A DNA stretch of 64,000 nucleotides, taken from assembly GCF_016757965.1 (NCBI RefSeq), contig NZ_JAEKIW010000008.1:62001-126000 (forward strand), given 5' to 3'. Both the position numbers and the translations under genes were made by a program. This DNA is from Archaeoglobus neptunius. Lineage in GTDB: Archaea; Halobacteriota; Archaeoglobi; Archaeoglobales; Archaeoglobaceae. The notes below the pieces were generated by a model. That model saw nothing but the letters and a program-made list of their open reading frames with translations. It made no database searches and was not told the origin of the DNA. Shown piece by piece: positions 51,913 through 60,672 of the stretch. Positions within the stretch are counted from its first letter, which is position 1; the number at the start of each line of letters is the position of its first letter.

Positions 51913-53889
51913 ATGAAAATTGGTGTGTACATCTGTCACTGCGGAGAGAACATCTCAGCCACCGTAGATGTGGACGAACTTATGGAATACGCCGGAAAAT
52001 TTGAAAAAGTTTCGGTGGTTCGCGACCACATCTTCATGTGTTCGGAACTCGCTCAGGAAATGATTCGGAGGGATATCAAGTCTGGAAGAGTGGATCGGGT
52101 CGTTATTGCCGCATGCACTCCCCGAAACCATGAAAGGTTTTTTCGATCAACGCTCGAAAGTGCGGGAATTTCCAGGTACATGCTTGAAATCGCAAACATA
52201 AGGGAGCAGTGTAGCTGGGTTCACGGTGATGGGACTGAGAAAGCTAAGAAAATTCTTGCCGCTGCAATTGCAAAGGCAGAAAATCTTGCGCCTCTGAATG
52301 ACATGAAGTTTGACGTTGAAAAAAGCGTTCTTGTTATTGGTGGTGGAGTTGCCGGCATCGTTGCATCGCTGGAGCTGGCGAAAATTGGTTACAGGGTCTT
52401 TCTGGTTGAAAGAGAAGCATCTATAGGCGGAAAGATGATGAAATTTGACAGAATATTTCCAATGAACGATTGCTCTTCGTGCATTCTGTACCCTCTGATT
52501 TCCGAAGTTTCATCGCATCCCCTTATAGAACTAATAACGTATGCCGAGGTGGAGGATGTAAGCGGTTCCGTGGGAAGTTTCGAGGTAAGGGTCAGAAAAA
52601 AGCAGACGTATGTGGACTGGGAAAAGTGCATAGGATGTGGAGCTTGCGTTGATGCATGCCCTCCCAGAGCATCAAAGCCGGACGAGTTTAACGAGGGATT
52701 GAGCAGGAGAAAAGCAATGTACATCGCCTCTCCATTTGCCGTTCCAAGAAAGGCAGTCCACGATCCCGAAGTGTGTGTTAACTGTGGTAAAAAAGTTTTT
52801 GGAACCCGCAGATTTCTCAGAGGTGGAAAAGAGTATCTCACGCCATGCGAAAAGGCCTGTCCTACTGGTGCAATAAACAGGTCGATAAAGTGGGACCCTG
52901 AAGGTGAAACGATAGAGCTGAAGGTTGGTGCAATAATTGTTGCCGTTGGTTACAGGGTTATGGAGAAGTCTAACTTTAAGGAATACCTTCCCCACTCTCC
53001 CAACGTCATAACTGCCCTGCAGTTTGAGAGGATTTTATCTCCAACAGGTCCGACAGAAGGAAAGATTCGAAGACCTTCCGACATGAAAAAGCCCGGAACG
53101 ATCTCCTTCATATCGTGTGTTGGCAGCAGGGATGAAAGATACCATACCTACTGCTCGAAGGTATGCTGCATGTACATGCTCAAACAGGCGAGATTGATCA
53201 AAGAGAGGGAGCCAGATATCGATGTTTACATACATTTTATAGATGTGAGGGCTCCGGGTAAAGAACTGGAGGAGTACTACACGTATTCCAGGCAGTTGGG
53301 TATAAAGATAATAAGGGGAAAGGTGGGGGGAATTGAAGAGCTGTCAGACGGAAGATTGAGGGTTATGGGGTTTGATGCAGACATAGGTGTGCCTGTGGAG
53401 GTAGAAGCTGACCTTGTTGTTCTGGCTACCGCCATAGAACTTGATGATGATGCCAGAGCACTCGTCAAAAAACTCGGAATTTCTCTGGACACTTCCGGAT
53501 TTATAAGGGAGGATCATCCGAAGCTGAGGTCTGTGGAAAGCTGGCTGAGTGGCATCTTTATCGCTGGATGCTGTCAGGGTCCAAAAGATATTTCGGAAAC
53601 CGTTGCTCAGGCTAAAGCTGCCGCTGCGGCTGCAGCAGGGGTAATCTCGCAGGATGAAATCAAAACAGAACCTTTCTTAGCGGTTGTGAATGAGTCTCTT
53701 TGCAGCGGATGCGGCATATGCACATCAGCCTGTCCGTATGATGCAGTAGTGGTTGAGGATGTGGCGAGAGTTGATTTAAGGAGATGCCGGGGATGCGGGT
53801 TGTGCTCAGCTTCATGTCCCGCAAATGCCATCGATCTGTCCGGGTTCACCCGGGAACAGTTAATGTCGCAGGTGGTGAGGATTTCATGA
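51913..53889 (+). CDS. hdrA: Heterodisulfide reductase subunit A (flavin and Fe-S)
   Basis: A 658-residue HdrA: N-terminal CHCGENI motif, FAD loop VIGGGVAGIVASLELA (about residues 137-152), FPMNDCSSCILYP, an inserted ferredoxin region (CIGCGACVDACPP near 239, CVNCGKK... CEKACPTGAI), and two C-terminal 4Fe-4S motifs (CSGCGICTSACPYDAV, CRGCGLCSASCPANAI). It is the bifurcating flavin subunit in Mvh/Hdr complexes, splitting electrons between ferredoxin and a disulfide or other acceptor. Leaderless start at 51913. Confidence 0.93.
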   Translation: MKIGVYICHCGENISATVDVDELMEYAGKFEKVSVVRDHIFMCSELAQEMIRRDIKSGRVDRVVIAACTPRNHERFFRSTLESAGISRYMLEIANIREQCSWVHGDGTEKAKKILAAAIAKAENLAPLNDMKFDVEKSVLVIGGGVAGIVASLELAKIGYRVFLVEREASIGGKMMKFDRIFPMNDCSSCILYPLISEVSSHPLIELITYAEVEDVSGSVGSFEVRVRKKQTYVDWEKCIGCGACVDACPPRASKPDEFNEGLSRRKAMYIASPFAVPRKAVHDPEVCVNCGKKVFGTRRFLRGGKEYLTPCEKACPTGAINRSIKWDPEGETIELKVGAIIVAVGYRVMEKSNFKEYLPHSPNVITALQFERILSPTGPTEGKIRRPSDMKKPGTISFISCVGSRDERYHTYCSKVCCMYMLKQARLIKEREPDIDVYIHFIDVRAPGKELEEYYTYSRQLGIKIIRGKVGGIEELSDGRLRVMGFDADIGVPVEVEADLVVLATAIELDDDARALVKKLGISLDTSGFIREDHPKLRSVESWLSGIFIAGCCQGPKDISETVAQAKAAAAAAAGVISQDEIKTEPFLAVVNESLCSGCGICTSACPYDAVVVEDVARVDLRRCRGCGLCSASCPANAIDLSGFTREQLMSQVVRIS

Positions 53890-54407
53890 AAGTTGTGAAG
53901 TTACCCAAAATTGACGGGGATCCGGTTGAGGAGGTTTCAAAGTTTGGTGGTGAGGGAATAAAAAAGTGTATCCAGTGTGGAGCCTGCATGTCTGTGTGCC
54001 CTGTTGCAATGGCCGGATTCAACTATCCGAACAAAAAGCTGTTCAAGCTCATAATTCTGGGTCAGAGGAGGGAGATACTTTACGATCCATCTCCATGGGC
54101 CTGTGTGGCATGTGGGAGATGCATAGAGGTGTGCACAAGAGATGTGAATCCATTCTCAGTATACTTTGCTTTCAGAAGAATTCAGACAAGGGAGTTTTCA
54201 GTACCGTCTGTTGCTGAAGAGGCATTGAGGAATCTGTACGAGACTGGTTATGCGGTTACAGGGAATGCGAACATCAGAAAGGAGCTCGGTCTTCCTGAAG
54301 TCAAATTTGCATTAAACAACGGGGAGGCTCTGAAGGAAATAAGATGTATAATTGAATCGACTGAAATAATGCAGCTCGGCATACTTCCGCGGAGGGAGAT
54401 GTTTTGA
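53886..54407 (+). CDS. hdrC: Heterodisulfide reductase subunit C
   Basis: A 173-residue protein with two 4Fe-4S motifs, CIQCGACMSVCPVAMAG and CVACGRCIEVCTRDVNP, and the HdrC-typical C-terminal helices. It conducts electrons from HdrA to HdrB. The ATG at 53886 overlaps the hdrA stop (ATGA). An open frame further upstream begins inside hdrA and is rejected. Confidence 0.92.
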   Translation: MKVVKLPKIDGDPVEEVSKFGGEGIKKCIQCGACMSVCPVAMAGFNYPNKKLFKLIILGQRREILYDPSPWACVACGRCIEVCTRDVNPFSVYFAFRRIQTREFSVPSVAEEALRNLYETGYAVTGNANIRKELGLPEVKFALNNGEALKEIRCIIESTEIMQLGILPRREMF

Positions 54408-55282
54408 AATACGCTCTTTATCTCGGGTGTCAGATACCCTTCCTGAGGCCGGATTTAGAGGTTGCCATTCGAGAAGTCTCTCTGGCTCTCGGGATTGAAC
54501 TCGTTGACCTAGAAGGATACTCCTGCTGCCCCACATGGATTTCAGTTCCTTCCTACGACATTGAGGCGTGGCTCGCCTTATCTGCCAGAAACATAGCACT
54601 GGCGGAGGAGAAAAACCTGGACATGGTTGTGGGATGTAACAACTGCTACAGCGTTCTCAACCACGCAAGATACATGCTGAAAGATGAGAAGTGGAGGGAA
54701 AAGACTAACAGAATACTATCGAAGGTGGGTAGAGTTTACAGAGGTAGCAGCAAGGTTCTCCACATTATCCACATCCTTGAAAGTGTTGAAAAGAAGATAA
54801 AAAAGAGTCTGAAGTATGATCTTAAAGGTCTGACGGTTGCGGTACAGCCGGGTTGTCATACACTCTGGCCTGAGAGGGTGATGGACATACGGGAGGAGAA
54901 CCCGTTTTACCCAAAGAAGCTGAGGGAGCTTGTTGAAATTCTCGGTGCAAGCGCACCTCACTACAGCAGAATGGAATTTTGCTGCGGTATGGGGTCGATG
55001 AAAACCATAGATTATGAGAGGTCTCTTGAATTCGTCCTTGAAAAGCTGAAATCGATGAAGGAGGAAATCGACCCCGATATGATCGTCACAGCCTGTTCTT
55101 CCTGCTACATTCAGCTTGATGAGGCCCAGCAAAAACTTGAGAGGGACGGTAAGATAGACTTCAAAATTCCCGTTTTCTACTATCCTCAAATTCTGGCAGT
55201 ATGTATGGGCTTTGACGTATCCAAGGTTGCGAGGTTCAGCTCCATTCCGAAGGATGAGATAATCAGGAGGATTGTTGGGTGA
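54404..55282 (+). CDS. hdrB: Heterodisulfide reductase subunit B
   Basis: A 292-residue protein with two complete CCG domains. The first has LGCQIP, YSCCPTW and CNNC (about residues 9, 42, 79), the second PGCHTLW, FCCGMG and CSSC. In HdrB each set binds a noncubane 4Fe-4S cluster that reduces the disulfide. Start is TTG 54404 overlapping the hdrC stop. In a non-methanogen the substrate is not CoM-S-S-CoB; a different disulfide, such as DsrC, is possible. Confidence 0.92.
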   Translation: MKYALYLGCQIPFLRPDLEVAIREVSLALGIELVDLEGYSCCPTWISVPSYDIEAWLALSARNIALAEEKNLDMVVGCNNCYSVLNHARYMLKDEKWREKTNRILSKVGRVYRGSSKVLHIIHILESVEKKIKKSLKYDLKGLTVAVQPGCHTLWPERVMDIREENPFYPKKLRELVEILGASAPHYSRMEFCCGMGSMKTIDYERSLEFVLEKLKSMKEEIDPDMIVTACSSCYIQLDEAQQKLERDGKIDFKIPVFYYPQILAVCMGFDVSKVARFSSIPKDEIIRRIVG

Positions 55283-55286
55283 TGGT

Positions 55287-55694
55287 ATGAATATTGTGGG
55301 TTTTGCCTGTCAGTGGTGCGCTTACCAGGCTGCTGATCTGGCAGGGAGTATGAAAATGGAGTATCCTGAGAGCATTAAGCTAATACGCGTACCGTGCTCC
55401 GGAAGGGTGGAGACAGAATTTATCCTTCAAGCTCTGTTGAATGGCGCAGACGGTGTTTTTGTGGCAGGCTGTCCTGTTGCTGAATGCCACTACAGAATGG
55501 GGAACAGAATCGCCAGAAAAAGGATTGCGATTCTGAAAAGAATACTTCCGGAGTTTGGTATTGAATCCGGAAGAGTAGAGTTTTTGCAGGTTTCCAGCGC
55601 AGATGCAAGAAGATTTGTTGAATTTGCGGAAGAATTTGACAGAAAAATAAAGAAACTGGGATCGAACCCCATTAGGAGGTATTCGGATGGTTGA
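55287..55694 (+). CDS. mvhD: F420-non-reducing hydrogenase/Hdr electron-transfer subunit MvhD
   Basis: A 135-residue protein with GFACQWCAYQAADLAG, PCSGRVE and GCPVAECHYRMGN, the cysteine pattern of MvhD that binds a [2Fe-2S] cluster and links the hydrogenase MvhAG to HdrA. The ATG at 55287 after GGTGATGGT is preferred over a start 15 bp upstream in the hdrB end. Overlaps mvhG by 8 bp. Confidence 0.92.
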   Translation: MNIVGFACQWCAYQAADLAGSMKMEYPESIKLIRVPCSGRVETEFILQALLNGADGVFVAGCPVAECHYRMGNRIARKRIAILKRILPEFGIESGRVEFLQVSSADARRFVEFAEEFDRKIKKLGSNPIRRYSDG

Positions 55695-56613
55695 CGTTGC
55701 GATATATCTTGCGGCTGGTTGTTCTGGATGTGAGCTCTCCTTGCTCGATCTGGGCGATAGATTGGCAGATCTTAACTTCAGGGTGATCTGGGCTTCTCCG
55801 ACTCTTGGGGATGGAAAATATGGTAGAATCCCGGAGGTGGACATAGCTTTTGTAGAGGGGGGTGTGAGGCTGGATGAGCAGGAAAGAATTGTGAGAGAGC
55901 TTAGAAGAAAGAGTGATGTGCTTGTAGCGTTCGGCATATGTGCAGCGTGTGGAGGGGTTCCGGGACTGGCAAACTTGCACTCAAAGGATGAAATTCTGGA
56001 GGGGGTTTTCAGAAAGGGCACCACCACTGACAATCCGGAATCAATAATTCCTCAAAAAACAGTCTTTGTTGACGGCAAGTACGAGTTAACGCTGCCGGAA
56101 TTTTATGAAAATGTCAGGGCGGTTGATCAGATCGTTGAAGTGGACTGTTACATCGGCGGCTGTCCCCCAACACCCGGTCAAATAGAAGATGCCGTAAGCC
56201 GGATAATCGGTGGCGAGGTGGGCTGGATAACGACTGCAAGGGCTGTGTGTGAGTCCTGCCCGTACGAACTTGGAGATGGTATGGAGGGCGCAGGGAGGTT
56301 CACAAAAATCGTGTCGGGAGAATGTTTCCTGAAAAAAGGCATTTTATGCTTTGGACCGGCCACACAGGGCGATTGCGGGGCATCGTGTCCGAAAGTAAAC
56401 ACGCCATGCAGGGGATGCGGAGGACCTTTGCCTGCAGTGAGTGATTACGGTGCGAAAATCGTGGACATGCTCTCACTCCTTCTGGATGAAAAGGGAGTTG
56501 AGGAGCTGGGGTCAAACTATCACACCATTGCGAAATTGATCTACCTTTATTCCATGGCATCAGCAACGATTCCCGGAAGGGTTAGAAAGTATCACGTGAG
56601 GGAGATAGAATGA
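55687..56613 (+). CDS. mvhG: F420-non-reducing hydrogenase small subunit MvhG
   Basis: A 308-residue cytoplasmic NiFe hydrogenase small subunit (no Tat signal) with YLAAGCSGCELSLLDLG, GICAACGGVPGLANL, CYIGGCPPTPGQIEDAV, and a cysteine-rich C-terminal region (CESCPYE, CFGPATQGDCGASCPKVNTPCRGCGGPLP) for Fe-S clusters. It passes electrons from the NiFe site to MvhD. Ends in ATGA overlap with mvhA. Confidence 0.93.
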   Translation: MVDVAIYLAAGCSGCELSLLDLGDRLADLNFRVIWASPTLGDGKYGRIPEVDIAFVEGGVRLDEQERIVRELRRKSDVLVAFGICAACGGVPGLANLHSKDEILEGVFRKGTTTDNPESIIPQKTVFVDGKYELTLPEFYENVRAVDQIVEVDCYIGGCPPTPGQIEDAVSRIIGGEVGWITTARAVCESCPYELGDGMEGAGRFTKIVSGECFLKKGILCFGPATQGDCGASCPKVNTPCRGCGGPLPAVSDYGAKIVDMLSLLLDEKGVEELGSNYHTIAKLIYLYSMASATIPGRVRKYHVREIE

Positions 56614-58022
56614 GGATCGAAATTAATCCGGTCTCGAGGATTGAAGGGCACGGTAAGGTAACCATATTTTTTGACCACAACGGGAAGGTGGAGAGAGTGT
56701 TCTTTCAGGCAACTGAACTCAGGGGATACGAAAAAATCCTCACGGGTATGCCGATGGAAGAGGTTCCGAGAGTCGTTTCGACTGTATGTGGCATTTGCAG
56801 AGCGGTCCACTTCATAGCTGCTGCAAAGGCGGGAGATCAGATTTTTGGCGTTGAAGCAACCGATACAGCAAGAACAATTAGGGAGATGATGCTGTGCGCA
56901 CATTTCATCGAAGACCACACCGTGTCTCTGCTGGCTCTGGCTCTCCCGGATTTCCTCTCTCCGGAGGAGAGAAGCATATTTGGAGTAGTTAAAAAGCTTG
57001 GAGATCTGGGGAGAGAGCTGCTCAGAAAAAGGGGATATGCTGTTAAGATTCTTCAGATTCTCGGTGGTAGAAACATTCACCCGGTTGCGTATGTCCCCGG
57101 AGGTTGGACGAAAGGTGTAAGCGGTGATGAGATTGCACAGATAGAGAAGTACTCCTATGAGCTTGTCGATCTTGGATTGAAGGTTGCGGATGTGGTTGAG
57201 GGAGCGCTGAGTTTTGATGAGGGATGCAGGCTGGGTCTGAAGCTAATGGGAACCGTTGATAGGTCGGGAGCGCTGAACCTATACGATGGATTTCAGGTCG
57301 TTAAGGATCAAGAGGGGAATGAAATCGAGAGGTTTTCCGGAAAGGATTACATCGGCGTCATCGCTGAAAGGGTTGTCCCCTGGAGTTACAGCAAGATACC
57401 GTATCTCAGAAAATTTGGCTGGCGGGAGTTTGAAGACGGGGACGATTCGCCATTTTACATTGTTGGCCCCCAGTCCAGAGTTCGTCTAGGAAAGCTAACG
57501 CCCAAAGCGAGGGAGGTTCTTGAAAGGATTTCAGACCATCCAACCGACAGTATCATGTTCAACCACCTAGCAAGAGCGGTGGAAATTATTCATGCTGCTG
57601 AAAGGTTGACGGAGCTGATTCAGGGGTATGTGAGTGGGGATCTGCAAAATGATCCCGAGAAGATTTCCGGAGAGGGTGTGGGGATAGTTGAGGCTCCCCG
57701 GGGAACACTGATCCACCATTACACCACTGATGACAGGGGGGCGGTGAGGGATGCAAACCTGGTGGTTGCTACAACTCAGAATGTTGGTGCGATAAGTATG
57801 GCTGTTAAGAAGATCGCCGAGAAGTATGGAGATTCGGAAAATCTTGCAGAAAAAATTGAAGTGGCAATCAGGGCCTTTGACCCATGCATGGCGTGTGCGA
57901 CACATGCTATAAACGGTATACTCCCTCTAGAAATAGAGATCTACAGGGATGGGGAACTCGTGAAGGTATTGAGAAACTATGAGGAAGATTCTGGTTGGAA
58001 TAGGCAATCCGTATCTCGGTGA
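56610..58022 (+). CDS. mvhA: F420-non-reducing hydrogenase large subunit MvhA
   Basis: A 470-residue NiFe large subunit with INPVSRIEGHGKV at the start, STVCGICRAVHFIA (C-x2-C near residue 61) and DPCMACATHAING near residue 420 for the other two Ni ligands. About 38 residues follow the histidine where the peptidase should cut, longer than the few-residue tail of vhtA and running 44 bp into the next gene. The substrate is H2, with electrons going to HdrA via MvhG and MvhD. Confidence 0.93.
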   Translation: MRIEINPVSRIEGHGKVTIFFDHNGKVERVFFQATELRGYEKILTGMPMEEVPRVVSTVCGICRAVHFIAAAKAGDQIFGVEATDTARTIREMMLCAHFIEDHTVSLLALALPDFLSPEERSIFGVVKKLGDLGRELLRKRGYAVKILQILGGRNIHPVAYVPGGWTKGVSGDEIAQIEKYSYELVDLGLKVADVVEGALSFDEGCRLGLKLMGTVDRSGALNLYDGFQVVKDQEGNEIERFSGKDYIGVIAERVVPWSYSKIPYLRKFGWREFEDGDDSPFYIVGPQSRVRLGKLTPKAREVLERISDHPTDSIMFNHLARAVEIIHAAERLTELIQGYVSGDLQNDPEKISGEGVGIVEAPRGTLIHHYTTDDRGAVRDANLVVATTQNVGAISMAVKKIAEKYGDSENLAEKIEVAIRAFDPCMACATHAINGILPLEIEIYRDGELVKVLRNYEEDSGWNRQSVSR

Positions 58023-58401
58023 TGATGCTGCTGGCATAAGGGCCGCAGAAGCCGCAGCTAAGCTCTTTCATATTGATGTTGCAATTCTGCACACGACATC
58101 ACTTGAACTGGTTGATCTGATTTGCGAGTATGATCGGGCTGTTATAGTGGATTCCATCTTCGGTGAAAATCCGGGAACCGTCCATGTTTTTGGCATTGAT
58201 GATCTGAAGGCCAGGAGAATTACCGGATCGCATTCAATAGGACTGGCTGAGTCTCTGCTTCTGGGCAGGGAATTTACCAGATTGCCCGAGATCACGATCA
58301 TAGGCATCGAGATATGCAGCGTATCGAATCAAACGGGGAGTGTCCGAAAGGCTCTTGATACTGTGCTGGACATCATCGAGTACGAACTGTGCTGGAGGTA
58401 G
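57979..58401 (+). CDS. Hydrogenase maturation endopeptidase (second copy)
   Basis: A 140-residue protein with ILVGIGNPYLGDDAAGIRAAEAA (metal-binding Asp), VIVDSIFGENPG and TGSHSIGLAESLLLG, a HycI/HyaD-type peptidase. It begins inside the end of mvhA, its likely target. With the vht-linked copy it gives one peptidase per large subunit. The final 29 bp overlap the convergent hypD gene. Confidence 0.88.
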   Translation: MRKILVGIGNPYLGDDAAGIRAAEAAAKLFHIDVAILHTTSLELVDLICEYDRAVIVDSIFGENPGTVHVFGIDDLKARRITGSHSIGLAESLLLGREFTRLPEITIIGIEICSVSNQTGSVRKALDTVLDIIEYELCWR

Positions 58402-59440
58402 CCCAGATGTTACAGGTACCCTCAAACCCTACCATGCATGCACCAACGGGATTTCTGGGGTTACAAACCCTCATAAAGAGGGGACACTTATCCGGGGTTA
58501 TGACACCTTTAAGCACGTCTCCACACCTGCAGGCTCTCTTTTTTGCATCCTCCTTTGGCTGAAAGTCCTTGAAAGTGTCCTCAAAAAACTTTCTTGCATC
58601 GTGATCCTCATACTTCCTGTTTATCGCTCCGCCACTTTCTCTGACAGTACCGAGCCCCCTCCACGCCCAGTCAGCACGATCAAAAGTCTCGTTTATGGCG
58701 TTAATGGCTGCCACATTCCCCTCATATCTAACTGCTCTGGTGTATTCGTTCACGATTTCCATCTTGCCATCTCTGATGCATTCAAGGAGCAGGTATATGG
58801 AGAGCATCACATCCTCAGGATCGAATCCGGCTATGACCTGCGGAATTCCGAACTTTTTCAGAATTTCCTCGTAGGGTTTCACACCAATAACTGTTGAAAC
58901 ATGTCCGGGATTTATGAATCCATCAACCTTTATCCCCTCGGCCAGTGTGTGAACTGCCGGTATGAAAAACCGATGAGACGAGAACACGTAGAAGTTTTCT
59001 ACTCTGTCTCTCAGAGCGATTGCTGTTGAAGGCATTGTCGTTTCAAAGCCTATAGCAAAATGTACAACCGGAGTTGATGTGGACTTGGCCAGTTTCACCG
59101 CATCGAAAATGCTGTAGACCATCCTAACATCGTAGCCTTCTGACCTCATGGTGAACAGAGTCCTGCCTTCAAAAGGAACCCTCATCATATCCCCGAAGGT
59201 CGTGAGAATTATTTTCTCATTTCCAAGCAGATGCATCACCATTTGAAGATCCTCATCTGGCGTTATGCACACCGGACATCCGGGACCGCTGAGCAGCCTG
59301 ATGTTTGGTGGAAGCAGTGATCTGAGATTGTATCTGGTGATGGTATCCTCGTGGGTACCGCAGAGGTGCATCAGCCTTACCTCGTCCAGATCCTCTGCCA
59401 CCCTCTTTATTTTTTCTGCAAGCTTAATAACCGGTTTCAT
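58373..59440 (-). CDS. hypD: Hydrogenase maturation factor HypD
   Basis: A 355-residue scaffold protein with LMHLCGTHEDTITRY, LSGPGCPVCITP, the FAIGFETTMPSTAIAL core, FINPGHVSTVIG, and CRCGDVLKGVITPDKCPLF plus NPVGACMVGFEGTCNIW, the cysteines that bind a 4Fe-4S cluster. With HypC it builds the Fe(CN)2CO group. Start MKPVIKL at 59440 overlaps hypC by 17 bp. Confidence 0.94.
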   Translation of the reverse strand: MKPVIKLAEKIKRVAEDLDEVRLMHLCGTHEDTITRYNLRSLLPPNIRLLSGPGCPVCITPDEDLQMVMHLLGNEKIILTTFGDMMRVPFEGRTLFTMRSEGYDVRMVYSIFDAVKLAKSTSTPVVHFAIGFETTMPSTAIALRDRVENFYVFSSHRFFIPAVHTLAEGIKVDGFINPGHVSTVIGVKPYEEILKKFGIPQVIAGFDPEDVMLSIYLLLECIRDGKMEIVNEYTRAVRYEGNVAAINAINETFDRADWAWRGLGTVRESGGAINRKYEDHDARKFFEDTFKDFQPKEDAKKRACRCGDVLKGVITPDKCPLFMRVCNPRNPVGACMVGFEGTCNIWATSSTVRTR

Positions 59441-59648
59441 CTGCGATCCTCTCGAGCAACTCCCACGTTTTTTTGGCCTCTTCCTCATCCACTTTCTGTA
59501 TTGCCATACCAACATGGACCAGTACAAAATCGCCCACATTTAAGTCCTCAATCAGGTCAATCCTGACCTCCCTTTTGAGACCTTTAAAATCGACCACAGC
59601 GGTGGGGTAGCTGATCTTTTCAATTTTTCCCGGAATTGCCAGACACAT
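59424..59648 (-). CDS. hypC: Hydrogenase maturation chaperone HypC
   Basis: A 74-residue HypC starting MCLAIPGKI, in which Cys2 carries the iron centre, followed by VDFKGLKREVRIDLIEDLNVGDFVLVHVGMAIQKVDEEEA. One HypC must serve both hydrogenases of this locus unless another exists elsewhere. It overlaps hypB by 29 bp and hypD by 17 bp. Confidence 0.94.
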   Translation of the reverse strand: MCLAIPGKIEKISYPTAVVDFKGLKREVRIDLIEDLNVGDFVLVHVGMAIQKVDEEEAKKTWELLERIADETGY

Positions 59649-60288
59649 TTTTCACCACATCCCTTACAAACCTCAGCCACTCATCTACTCCGATCCCTTC
59701 CTTCAGATCCATCTCAATCAACCTTGCCCTTGGGTTAATCAGTCTCACGTCAGATCTCATCTTCTTTACATCTGCACCGACCGCCTCTGCAAGGGCCACC
59801 TTGTTGATGATCACGACATCTGCCAGTCTAAAGATTTCGGGATGCTTCTCAACAACGTCGTCTCCCTCGGTAACGCTGACCATAACAACTCTAAAATTCT
59901 CTCCAAGATCGAAATCGACCGGACAGATGAGATTTCCAACGTTTTCGATTAGCAGAAGATCAACATCGCTGAAATTTTTGATCCGGTGATGTATCATATG
60001 GGCATCGAGATGACACTCTTTGCCTGTGCTTATGGCCTCCGCCTTTACACCCAGCCTCCTGACCCTCTCGTAATCTGCCCTCGACACGACGTCTCCCAGT
60101 ATCGCTCCGATATTGATTTCTTCACCAAGCTCTCTCACCGTTGTCTCTATTAGCAGGGTTTTACCGGATCCTATTGCCCCCATTAAATTTATCGCAACCA
60201 TACCATTTTTCCTGATTAGATCCCTGTTTTTCTGTGCGAGCTTTCTGTTCTCAGCCATAAGATCGTGTTTCAGCTCATACTCATGCAT
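59620..60288 (-). CDS. hypB: Hydrogenase nickel incorporation GTPase HypB
   Basis: A 222-residue SIMIBI GTPase with Walker A GAIGSGKT (near residues 39-46), the metal-binding KECHLDAHMI, LLIENVGNLICPVDFDLGE and VINKVALAEAVGAD. It loads nickel with HypA. It lacks a His-rich N-terminus, as usual in archaea. ATG 60288 follows GGAGGTGTGAAT; GTG 60294 lies within the ribosome site. Confidence 0.93.
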   Translation of the reverse strand: MHEYELKHDLMAENRKLAQKNRDLIRKNGMVAINLMGAIGSGKTLLIETTVRELGEEINIGAILGDVVSRADYERVRRLGVKAEAISTGKECHLDAHMIHHRIKNFSDVDLLLIENVGNLICPVDFDLGENFRVVMVSVTEGDDVVEKHPEIFRLADVVIINKVALAEAVGADVKKMRSDVRLINPRARLIEMDLKEGIGVDEWLRFVRDVVKNVSGNSGKN

Positions 60289-60290
60289 AT

Positions 60291-60623
60291 TCACACCTCC
60301 AAACTTACCCTATCAAGAATGAAGTCCTTACCCCCTCTGACATTGGCAAATCCGCCGCACTCGCATATCAGGACATCTTTATCGAGCTCTTTTCCACAAA
60401 CGGTGCATTTGATATCGGCTTTTTTTACCGTGATATCGAGTTCGGCACCCTCCAGCAGAGTTCCCTTACTGGCAATCCTGAAACAGAATTCGAGCTGTTC
60501 CGGATTGATCATAAGCAGTTCTCCCACAGTTATCTTTACCGACAGCACTCTCTTTGCCCGCTTTTCTTCAGCAAACCTGAGAGCATGATTGACCACTGCC
60601 TCAGCGAAGCTCATTTCATGCAC
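60291..60623 (-). CDS. hypA: Hydrogenase nickel-chaperone HypA
   Basis: A 110-residue HypA. Starting at GTG 60623 it reads MHEMSFAEAVV, with the His2 nickel ligand and the family N-terminus. An upstream in-frame ATG at 60632 would bury that His at position 5 and lies too near the TATA box. The zinc site is CTVCGKELDKDVLICEC, with C-x2-C and a C-x-C in place of the usual second C-x2-C. Confidence 0.92.
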   Translation of the reverse strand: MHEMSFAEAVVNHALRFAEEKRAKRVLSVKITVGELLMINPEQLEFCFRIASKGTLLEGAELDITVKKADIKCTVCGKELDKDVLICECGGFANVRGGKDFILDRVSLEV

Positions 60624-60641
60624 ATAAGCCATTTCGCAATA

Positions 60642-60651
60642 TTTTTAAAAA
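60642..60651. promoter_or_regulatory. Palindromic TATA element shared by hypA and hypF
   Basis: TTTTTAAAAA is a perfect palindrome in the 49-bp spacer between the divergent hypA GTG (60623) and hypF ATG (60673). Its centre is 23.5 bp from the first and 26.5 bp from the second, both in the range for leaderless archaeal transcripts. No second TATA-like element is visible between the genes. Confidence 0.55.
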
Positions 60652-60672
60652 GTTTTCCACCATCATGACTGA

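Noticed and set aside
47873-58022. Selenocysteine (in-frame TGA) in hydrogenase or Hdr genes
   Set aside because: All key metal ligands are encoded as cysteine and the frames run to full family length without internal TGA.
60624-60632. ATG 60632 as the start of hypA
   Set aside because: It would move the nickel-binding histidine from position 2 to 5 and lies only about 14 bp from the TATA centre. GTG 60623 fits both family and promoter.
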